Of a stretch of DNA of 6,608 nt, positions 1 to 5,167 are shown in pieces (the first letter of the stretch is position 1; every line of letters begins with the position of its first letter). The DNA is from Verrucomicrobiota bacterium (GTDB lineage Bacteria; Verrucomicrobiota; Verrucomicrobiia; Limisphaerales; JADLHS01). The stretch covers positions 1 through 6,608 of the forward strand of contig JANYBF010000351.1 of the NCBI GenBank assembly GCA_025360895.1, written 5' to 3'. The notes under the pieces are model-generated. The model was not told the DNA's origin. It made no database searches and saw only the letters and a list, made by a program, of their open reading frames with translations. Both the position numbers and the translations under genes were made by a program.

Positions 1-263
1 TTGAAGCACCGAATCAATATTCCGAAAAAGAGCCACAACAGAAATAAGATTACAAAGGTCGCTATATCTACCATGACCCCTATGAGCCAAGCGGCCAGGA
101 GAACGCAAGGCACCAGCACAACTAAAGAATGGTCACTGGCGATGTCCCTAAGTGCCTTGAATCCTTCCACAAGAAATTGACGGCCATATAATCCTATGAC
201 TACTAGCCCAGGAATTATCCGGCAAATGCCGTCATAAAAAAACTCTCTGAGCAGTTCGTTCAT
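1..263 (-). CDS. Small membrane protein, 5' part only (runs off left edge)
   Basis: Reading the minus strand from the ATG at 263-261 gives 87 codons with no stop before the window edge. It begins MNELLREFFYDGICRIIPGL. There are two hydrophobic stretches: a short one around residues 16-26 and a long one from about 48 to 85, interrupted only by an Asp near residue 66, which suggests two or three membrane segments. The Pro-Gly-Leu-Val-Val turn after a short amphipathic start resembles uncharacterised bacterial membrane proteins, but I do not recognise a named family. The codons include several ATA, TTA, CTA, AGA and AGG, unlike the GC-rich genes to the right, and GC in the first 60 bases is only about 37%. 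That suggests a separate origin. No good Shine-Dalgarno sequence precedes the ATG. A loose TATAAC element (309-314, minus) lies about 45 bases upstream but has no well-spaced -35. The reading frame is well supported; the function is unknown. Confidence 0.6.
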   Translation of the reverse strand, partial: MNELLREFFYDGICRIIPGLVVIGLYGRQFLVEGFKALRDIASDHSLVVLVPCVLLAAWLIGVMVDIATFVILFLLWLFFGILIRCF

Positions 264-406
264 GTGCTAGTCGGAGGCTACGTTCTACCTTCAATACTTG
301 TTTCTGCGGTTATACTTTCCCTGAGCTTGCTGCTTGTCGAGGTCTTTGTGTCACCGTGAATGATGGGCATCACCGTTGGTCTCAAAAAACTACTTTGACA
401 AGGACG

Positions 407-796
407 TCATTTCCCCGGCAGCGCCAAGTCCAGCACGATGGCCAGCGCGGACAGGATGAAGATGGCCAGATAATTCCAATCCTCGGGCGACTTGCGGATC
501 GAGTTGAGCAGATACAAGGCGGCGGCGCGGTCGTCCGCGCTGAGCGCTTCGCCGGCGCGGATTTTTTCGATGATGTTGGACTGGGTGATGGTGCGTTTGC
601 GGCGTTGCGAGATGAAGTAGCGGTAAATGAAGAACACCATGTAGCCGATGACGCCCAGATACCACACGGGGCGGACCCAGCGGGGATCAAATTTCTGTAG
701 CAGGATGATTGCGCGGAACGCCACCGACGACAGCACGCCCACGACGAAGAAGCCAACGATGAGCGGTTTGGGAATGATTTTTGGTGTAGTTGACAT
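407..796 (-). CDS. Hypothetical three-helix inner-membrane protein
   Basis: This gives 129 residues from the ATG at 796-794. The frame is open further upstream, but the extra residues are Arg-rich and unlike a protein start, and this ATG has an AGAGGA ribosome-binding site. Hydrophobic helices are predicted at about 10-30 and 40-60, joined by a short polar segment with Asp-Pro-Arg-Trp. A third lies at about 107-126, ending in ALPGK. Between helices 2 and 3 is a basic then mixed-charge cytoplasmic-type region (SQRRKRTITQ, then IIEKIRAGEALSADDRAAAL) that looks helical. The style matches short conserved hypothetical membrane proteins of several bacterial phyla, but I cannot name a domain. It is transcribed away from the 58-residue gene and shares its upstream region. 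No catalytic motif is visible. It is almost certainly a real gene, of unknown function. Confidence 0.75.
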   Translation of the reverse strand: MSTTPKIIPKPLIVGFFVVGVLSSVAFRAIILLQKFDPRWVRPVWYLGVIGYMVFFIYRYFISQRRKRTITQSNIIEKIRAGEALSADDRAAALYLLNSIRKSPEDWNYLAIFILSALAIVLDLALPGK

Positions 797-806
797 AAAC
801 CCGCCA

Positions 807-812
807 TCCTCT
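807..812 (-). promoter_or_regulatory. Ribosome-binding site for the gene at 407-796
   Basis: On the minus strand AGAGGA lies 10 bases before the ATG at 796. It is the clearest Shine-Dalgarno-like sequence in the window and decides the start at 796 against the longer open frame reaching 946. Confidence 0.55.
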
Positions 813-824
813 TTAGGAAGGAAA

Positions 825-838
825 TTGCCGCGCGGCAA
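825..838. promoter_or_regulatory. Perfect 14-bp palindrome in divergent intergenic region
   Basis: TTGCCGCGCGGCAA reads identically on both strands. It sits 28 bases upstream of the minus-strand start at 796 and 64 bases upstream of the plus-strand start at 903, between two divergent genes, where a dimeric regulator could bind. It could equally form a short RNA hairpin in the leader of the minus-strand gene, just upstream of its ribosome-binding site. No regulator family can be assigned from the sequence, and in GC-rich DNA such a palindrome can arise by chance. Confidence 0.3.
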
Positions 839-902
839 GCGCCAATCACGGTCGCTCAAATTACCATTGTGCCACCGGCGAGCCGGGGAAATAATCCACC
901 GC

Positions 903-1079
903 ATGCAAAACGAAGCGCCCCCCGCCGAAATGAACCGCCGACGCACCTGGCCTTGGGTGTTGGCGGCGATGGTGATACTGGGCGTTGTTTTGGCGGTGGT
1001 GTGGGTTCGGGCCGAGATGCGCCGGATTCATGAGCAACGCGAACCCGACATGCCATCATCCGGCGGATCGCTTCGTTGA
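903..1079 (+). CDS. Small single-pass membrane protein (58 aa), hypothetical
   Basis: The 58-residue frame begins MQNEAPPAEMNRRRTWPWVL. It has a short polar N-terminus, a positively charged NRRR patch at 11-14, one strong hydrophobic helix at about 16-35, and a charged tail rich in Arg and Glu. The charge pattern predicts a single membrane helix with the N-terminus inside. The frame is open upstream to 648, but that part is antisense to the gene at 407-796, so the start at 903 is preferred; an ATG at 930 is an alternative. A GGGG at 885-888 is a poor, distant ribosome-binding site. Short proteins of this shape are common in related genomes and are easily missed by gene finders. The function is unknown and existence moderately supported. 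It converges on the gene at 1167-1832. Confidence 0.5.
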   Translation: MQNEAPPAEMNRRRTWPWVLAAMVILGVVLAVVWVRAEMRRIHEQREPDMPSSGGSLR

Positions 1080-1166
1080 GCCGACAATTAAATTCCGGCG
1101 GTATCCCACTGCTGGTTGACTTGGAAAATTGCGCCGGATCTGATGTGGCCGGCTAAAGGAAAACTC

Positions 1167-1832
1167 TCAGTCCTCGGGAGGTGAAGATTCGTCTTCGCTG
1201 GCGCGAGGTTCGTCACCGCCTGGTCGCGGGTGATCGCCACTGCGACGCGGATGGTTGTCGCTCCGGCGGTCATCATTTCCGCCGCGGCGCGGTTCGTCGC
1301 CACCGCGGCGGGAGTCCGGGCGTTGATGAACATTTCGCAAAGCGCGGCGGAGGGATTCAATTTCCCGCTCGTCGCCCAGCTTCTGGCGCTCGGCGAGTTC
1401 CACCAGTTCCAAGACATCTTCCATCTGATCCACCGCGCGTTTCAACGCCTCCACGATTTCCATCACTTCGTCAATTGCCTGGCCGATGGCCGAACCATGA
1501 TGCGCGGGTTCGGCGTGGGCGGCGCGCTGAACGGCCACCCGCTCGGTCAGGCGTTGGATGCGTTGGAGCAGCGGCTTCGGCTCCGGGACGGGGAGCCGTG
1601 GTGCTGGGGGGGTGAGGGGCTCGGTTGCGACAGGCCCGGTTTGTGGCGGCACTTCCGCATCGACGGGCGTTGATGTCGGGGTTTGCGGGGTTCGTTGTGC
1701 GAGCGGCGCCACTCCGGGTTTGCGCCGGCCCCGACCACCGCGCCGGCCGCGATGGCGACGGCGATCGCCGTCGGCGGATTTTGCGTCGGCAGTTGCGGTT
1801 GGACTATGGACTGGTGCTTCGCTCTCGGACAT
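1167..1832 (-). CDS. Arg/Gly-rich hypothetical protein with helical core and charged repeat tail
   Basis: This gives 221 residues from the ATG at 1832-1830 (MSESEAPVHSPTATADAKSA). The frame extends to 1922, but the added residues look non-coding, and a GGGG four bases before this ATG may serve as ribosome-binding site. The order is: an acidic/Ser-rich start; a basic RRRHRGRRGGRGRR patch at 24-37; a Pro/Thr-rich linker at about 41-88; helical segments at about 87-107 and 114-170 with heptad-like Leu/Val/Ile spacing (coiled-coil potential); and a tail at 174-221 built on repeats such as RGGDEPR, RGGNDD and GGDEPR, ending very acidic. The basic RGG-like patch suggests contact with nucleic acid. 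This is inference only, and no named domain is recognised. It is probably cytoplasmic, having no signal peptide. Opposite-strand frames here are long because of base composition but lack protein-like features. The gene is divergent from the sulfatase gene. Confidence 0.65.
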   Translation of the reverse strand: MSESEAPVHSPTATADAKSADGDRRRHRGRRGGRGRRKPGVAPLAQRTPQTPTSTPVDAEVPPQTGPVATEPLTPPAPRLPVPEPKPLLQRIQRLTERVAVQRAAHAEPAHHGSAIGQAIDEVMEIVEALKRAVDQMEDVLELVELAERQKLGDEREIESLRRALRNVHQRPDSRRGGDEPRRGGNDDRRSDNHPRRSGDHPRPGGDEPRASEDESSPPED

Positions 1833-1939
1833 GCACCCCGAGCTTGCGAGGAACGGGATTGAATGAAAAGCCAATTCGATGGTCAGATAAATTCGTTGGA
1901 CGCGCGGGCGGAAGTCTCTCAAAATCTAAAACCAATAAA

Positions 1940-3409
1940 ATGGCTCAGTCACAAAATATGTTTGCCCGTTCCGTTGTTTCGCTGGTTGCCACCACGGCTT
2001 TGGTCCTGATTGCGAATGCGGCGACTGCGGCCACCAATGCGCCGCCGTCCGCACCGCACCGGCCCAACATCATTTTTATTCTCGCCGACGATCTCGGCTA
2101 CGGCGACCTCGGTTGCTACGGCCAGACGCGCATCAAGACGCCCAACCTGGATCAACTCGCCGCCGATGGCATCCGCTTTACGAGTTACTATTCCGGCAGC
2201 ACGGTGTGTGCTCCATCCCGCGCCGCGTTGATGCTGGGCCAGCACACCGGCCACAGTTTTTTGCGAGGCAATTCCGAAAGCCTGCCGCTTAAACCCGAGG
2301 CGGTGACCGTGGCAAAAGTGCTGCACGATGCCGGCTACCGGACGGCCATGATCGGCAAATGGGCCCTGGGCGACGAAGGGACAACCGGATTGCCCGAGTT
2401 GCAGGGCTTCGACGAGGTGTTGGGGTATTTGAATCAAACCCACGCGCACGATTACTACACCGAATATCTTTGGCGGCATGACCCAGTCACCGGGCGCGAC
2501 GGGCGGATCACGCTGTCGGGTAATCTCGGCGGCAAGCAGGGCGACTATACCCCCGATCTGTTCACCAAGGCCGCCCTGAACTTTGTCCGAATCAACAAGC
2601 CCGATCAGTTCAACCACTACCGTCCGTTTTTCCTCTACCTCGCCTACACCATTCCCCATGCGAACAATGAGGAAGGTCGTCGCATCGGTAATAGCATGCA
2701 GGTGCCCAGCGCCACTCCGTACGCCGATGAACCGTGGGCGGCGCCGGAAAAGAACAAGGCGGCCATGATTACGCGCCTGGACGCGGACATTGGCCGGCTG
2801 CGCGCCAAGCTCATCGAACTGAAGATTGATACCAACACCATCATCCTTTTCACCAGCGACAACGGTCCCCATGCGGAAGGCGTGGATCCGAAGTTCCATG
2901 CGAGCGCCGGCCCGTTGCGCGGCCTCAAGCGTGATCTTTACGAGGGCGGTATTCGCGTGCCGATGATCGTAAACTGGCCCGCGCAAATCCGGCCCGGGCA
3001 GGTGAGTGATTTCGCGTGGGCGAACTGGGATTTCCTACCGACCGCGGCGGACATCGCCCTGACGAAAGCGCCGAAAGGCATTGACGGTATTTCGATCTAT
3101 CCGTTGCTCACGGGGCAGGCGCAGACCAACCAGCACGAGTTTCTTTACTGGGAGTTTCATGAGCGCGGATTCCAGCAAGCCGCCCGCATGGGCGATTGGA
3201 AAGCCGTGCGGCCGCAGGCCGACGAGCCGCTGGAGCTGTACAACCTCAAGGCCGACCTCGGGGAGAAGGAGGATGTCGCAAAGAATAATCCCGAAGTCGT
3301 GACGAAGTTTGAGGCGTATTTCAAAACCGCGCGGACGGAATCATCCCATTGGCCGATCAAGAAACTGGAAAAGAAACCTGCGCAAGTTGAGCCGGCAAAG
3401 CCGCAGTGA
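1940..3409 (+). CDS. Exported sulfatase (arylsulfatase A-like, formylglycine-dependent)
   Basis: A 489-residue sulfatase, predicted to hydrolyse a sulfate ester of an aryl compound or sugar in the periplasm or outside the cell. A signal peptide covers about 1-31, with hydrophobic core VVSLVATTALVLIA and an ANAATA-type cleavage region. Metal-binding Asp50-Asp51 lie in ILADDLGYGDLGCYG. The core signature C90-A-P-S-R94 carries the Cys that a formylglycine-generating enzyme must convert. Other expected residues are Lys140 in GKW, His240 in TIPH, Asp307-Asn308 in TSDNG, Lys330 in GLK, and EGGIRVP at 335-341. The C-terminal small domain ends with ELYNLKADLGEKEDVA, typical of the family. Length is normal. 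Oddity: the usual GKWHLG motif reads GKWALG, so the His is Ala142. The frame is open upstream to 1625, but that part overlaps the opposite-strand gene; ATG 1940 gives a good signal peptide, with ATG 1958 possible. No clear ribosome-binding site is seen. The substrate cannot be told from sequence alone. Confidence 0.95.
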   Translation: MAQSQNMFARSVVSLVATTALVLIANAATAATNAPPSAPHRPNIIFILADDLGYGDLGCYGQTRIKTPNLDQLAADGIRFTSYYSGSTVCAPSRAALMLGQHTGHSFLRGNSESLPLKPEAVTVAKVLHDAGYRTAMIGKWALGDEGTTGLPELQGFDEVLGYLNQTHAHDYYTEYLWRHDPVTGRDGRITLSGNLGGKQGDYTPDLFTKAALNFVRINKPDQFNHYRPFFLYLAYTIPHANNEEGRRIGNSMQVPSATPYADEPWAAPEKNKAAMITRLDADIGRLRAKLIELKIDTNTIILFTSDNGPHAEGVDPKFHASAGPLRGLKRDLYEGGIRVPMIVNWPAQIRPGQVSDFAWANWDFLPTAADIALTKAPKGIDGISIYPLLTGQAQTNQHEFLYWEFHERGFQQAARMGDWKAVRPQADEPLELYNLKADLGEKEDVAKNNPEVVTKFEAYFKTARTESSHWPIKKLEKKPAQVEPAKPQ

Positions 3410-3419
3410 TGGTCGTACA

Positions 3420-3491
3420 TGGTGGGGAAAGTGTCTTCGCGAGCCGCACCTGGTCAGAACTCAAAGGCTCGCGAGGACGCTCGCTCCACCA
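3420..3491. repeat. Imperfect 26-bp inverted repeat, REP/MITE-like, after the sulfatase gene
   Basis: The arms at 3420-3445 and 3466-3491 are inverted copies matching at 21 of 26 positions, with a 20-base spacer. The outer 7 bases (TGGTGGG/CTCCACCA ends, one mismatch inside) and inner 9 bases (CGCGAGCC/GGCTCGCG plus A) match best. With a small bulge, pairing can continue outward (TCGT at 3412-3415 against ACGA at 3491-3494). It lies 10 bases after the sulfatase stop and 71 before the dioxygenase start. In RNA it would make a long hairpin that could protect the sulfatase message or weaken read-through. There is no T-run, so it is not a standard intrinsic terminator. The GGCTCGCGAGGACGCTCGCT wording is reminiscent of dispersed intergenic repeats I associate with verrucomicrobial genomes; that association is memory, not shown here. 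Confidence 0.5.
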
Positions 3492-3562
3492 CGAGTGGCA
3501 ACGCCAGCAATTACTGTCAAAAAAAGCTGGCCTGCTATACGAGATTATATCAGTTTCACGAC

Positions 3563-4234
3563 ATGAACCTCACCCATCCCATCACCCAATCTCAAAGTCG
3601 GCGCCAATTTTTATCCGGTCTTGGCCTGGCGTCCGCATTTTTCGCCGTGCCCGGTGCCTTTGCCGAGGCGTTGCAATTGACCCCCAGCCAGACCGAGGGG
3701 CCATTTTACCCGGACAAACTTCCGCTCGACACGGACAATGATCTGATTGTCATCAACGACGGACTAACGCCGGCGGCTGGCGAGATTACCTGGCTCAACG
3801 GCCGCATCCTCGACGCGCGCGGCGAACCGATCCGCAATGCCTTGGTGGAAATCTGGCAGGCGGATCATAATGGTGTTTACCTTCATCACGGCAGTGACAA
3901 CGCCGGCAAGCGCGACGGAAATTTCCAGGGCTTTGGCCGGTTCCTCACCGGATCGAGCGGCGAATATCAGTTCCGCACCATCAAGCCCGTGCCGTATCCC
4001 GGACGGACACCGCATATTCATTTTGCGGTCAAGTTCAAGGGCCGCGATAAGTTCACCACGCAATGCTACATCCAGGGTGAACCGGGCAATGACCGCGACG
4101 GCGTGCTGAAAGGCATCAAAGACCCCAAAGCCCGTGAATCTGTCCTCATCCCGTTTGCGCCGCTGAAAGCCTCTCGGGCGGGTGAACTCACGGCGCGATT
4201 CGACATCGTCATGGGGTTCACCCCGGAAGCGTAG
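3563..4234 (+). CDS. Tat-exported intradiol ring-cleavage dioxygenase (protocatechuate 3,4-dioxygenase-like)
   Basis: A 223-residue non-haem Fe(III) enzyme of the intradiol family, which opens catechol-type rings between the two hydroxyls using O2. A twin-arginine signal (SRRQFL, 12-17) is followed by a hydrophobic stretch GLGLASAFFAVPGAFA, so the folded metalloenzyme is probably exported. Family motifs follow: TEGPFYP at 44-50 and LVEIWQADHNGVY at 94-106. The four iron ligands are visible: Tyr106, Tyr145, His151 and His153, with Arg148 three residues before the first His. The Tyr-Tyr distance of 39 residues equals that of the Pseudomonas protocatechuate dioxygenase beta chain (Tyr408/Tyr447, from memory), but the Tyr-to-His loop is about 7 residues shorter, so substrate choice may differ. 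The frame is open to 3419, but that extension encodes the inverted repeat and is not protein-like. No ribosome-binding site is clear. The hydrolase gene follows after 64 bases and is probably co-transcribed. Confidence 0.92.
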   Translation: MNLTHPITQSQSRRQFLSGLGLASAFFAVPGAFAEALQLTPSQTEGPFYPDKLPLDTDNDLIVINDGLTPAAGEITWLNGRILDARGEPIRNALVEIWQADHNGVYLHHGSDNAGKRDGNFQGFGRFLTGSSGEYQFRTIKPVPYPGRTPHIHFAVKFKGRDKFTTQCYIQGEPGNDRDGVLKGIKDPKARESVLIPFAPLKASRAGELTARFDIVMGFTPEA

Positions 4235-4298
4235 GATACGCCTTACCCCTTTCTTGAACCGTGCTGGCCGTCAACTCAACCAACGTTCGACCGATCTT

Positions 4299-5099
4299 AT
4301 GGAAAAACTTCTGCTCGCCATCGTTGCCGTTCTGCTGACGGTTGCAACCGTTCCGGCCCAAGACTGGGCCAAAGCCCGGATTGAAAAATCTCCGCGCCAC
4401 ATGGAGTGGGTGAAGATCAAACACGGGGACCGCGAAGTGAATTGCTTCATTGCCTACCCTGAAGTGAAAGACAAGGCCACCGCCGTGATTGTCATCCACG
4501 AGATCTTCGGCCTGTCGGATTGGGCGCGCGGGGTGACGGATCAACTGGCGGAAGCGGGCTACATCGCGATTTCGCCGGATTTGCTTTCCGGCAGCGCGCC
4601 GGGTGGTGGTGGCACGGCGGAACTGGGGAGCGGGGATGCGGTGCGCAAGGCGATTTCCTCCTTGCCGCCGGATCAAGTTAGCGCCGACTTGAACGCCGTC
4701 GCGGACTATGTGGCCAAGCTGCCCGCGGGCAATGGCAAGGTGGCAGTGGGTGGATTTTGCTGGGGCGGGACGCAAACCTTCCGCTTCGCGACGAATAACA
4801 AGGGTCTCAAGGCGGCGTTCGTATTTTACGGTTCCGGTCCTGAAAAAGAGGCCGACCTCGCGCGGATCGCCTGTCCGGTTTATGGGTTTTATGGCGGGAA
4901 CGACAACCGGATCAACGCCACCATTCCCAAGTCCACGGAGCTGATGAAGAAGGCGGGCAAGATTTATGAACCGGTGATCTACGACGGCGCGGGCCACGGC
5001 TTCATGCGCGCCGGCGAAGCGCCGGACGCCAGCATCGAGAACAAGAAAGCGCGGGAAGAAGCTTGGCAACGTTGGAAGGATGCCCTGAAGAAGCTCTGA
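4299..5099 (+). CDS. Exported dienelactone hydrolase family protein
   Basis: A 266-residue alpha/beta hydrolase of the dienelactone hydrolase family. In chlorocatechol or hydroxyquinol-type ortho-cleavage pathways such enzymes hydrolyse dienelactone to maleylacetate; many homologues act on other esters or lactones. A Sec signal peptide spans about 1-20 (MEKLLLAIVAVLLTVATVPA, then QD). The catalytic triad is Cys154 in GFCWGG, Asp202 in GGND and His233 in AGHGF; the spacings (48 and 31) equal those of the Pseudomonas enzyme Cys123/Asp171/His202 (from memory). Glu68 in HEIFGL matches the residue that keeps the Cys nucleophile in check. Arg237 may match a substrate-binding Arg. The C-terminus (AWQRWKDALKKL) is typical and complete. 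A Gly-rich PGGGG at 101-105 follows the SPDLL strand. The upstream open frame to 4182 overlaps the dioxygenase and is ignored. It lies 64 bases after the dioxygenase with no terminator between, which supports a two-gene unit. No clear ribosome-binding site is seen. Confidence 0.92.
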   Translation: MEKLLLAIVAVLLTVATVPAQDWAKARIEKSPRHMEWVKIKHGDREVNCFIAYPEVKDKATAVIVIHEIFGLSDWARGVTDQLAEAGYIAISPDLLSGSAPGGGGTAELGSGDAVRKAISSLPPDQVSADLNAVADYVAKLPAGNGKVAVGGFCWGGTQTFRFATNNKGLKAAFVFYGSGPEKEADLARIACPVYGFYGGNDNRINATIPKSTELMKKAGKIYEPVIYDGAGHGFMRAGEAPDASIENKKAREEAWQRWKDALKKL

Positions 5100-5143
5100 C
5101 TCGAACCGTTGGAAGCATCACACATTCTTTCCTTTTTCCCTTC

Positions 5144-5165
5144 CGGCAAGGTCTCGGCCTTGCCG
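5144..5165 (+). other. GC-rich 8-bp perfect hairpin between hydrolase stop and repeat-protein frame
   Basis: CGGCAAGG (5144-5151) and CCTTGCCG (5158-5165) pair perfectly around a 6-base loop. The hairpin starts 45 bases after the hydrolase stop and ends 2 bases before the GTG at 5168. The pyrimidine run TTTCCTTTTTCCC lies before it, not after it, so it lacks the T-tail of an intrinsic terminator on either strand. It could stabilise the 3' end of the hydrolase message, mark a rearrangement junction, or block translation starting at 5168. Confidence 0.4.
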
Positions 5166-5167
5166 CC

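Noticed and set aside
309..340. TATAAC and TCGACA on the minus strand as promoter of the left-edge gene
   Set aside because: The spacing is 20 bases, too long for a standard promoter.
1095..1137. CCGGCG / CGCCGG inverted pair between convergent genes as a shared terminator
   Set aside because: The stem is only 6 bp with a 31-base loop and has no T-run on either side.
1181..1866. Long plus-strand frames opposite the gene at 1167-1832
   Set aside because: They have Arg/Gly/Pro-biased translations with no motif or plausible start, and they mirror a minus-strand gene that has ordered features. They are GC-driven shadows.
1949..2986. 345-codon minus-strand frame opposite the sulfatase
   Set aside because: It is the antisense of a gene with all sulfatase signatures; the translation shows no domain.
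3503..3531. GCCAGC / GCTGGC pair before the dioxygenase
   Set aside because: A 6-bp stem with a 17-base loop; likely chance.
3533..3541. Possible extended -10 promoter element (TGCTATACG) before the dioxygenase
   Set aside because: No -35 at proper spacing; the nearest TTACTG is 19 bases upstream. Too weak to annotate.
3419..3562. N-terminal extension of the dioxygenase frame
   Set aside because: This part encodes the inverted repeat and gives a low-quality peptide; the Tat signal begins cleanly at ATG 3563.
4218..5069. 283-codon minus-strand frame opposite the dienelactone hydrolase
   Set aside because: The plus strand carries the full catalytic triad and signal peptide; the antisense frame is a shadow.
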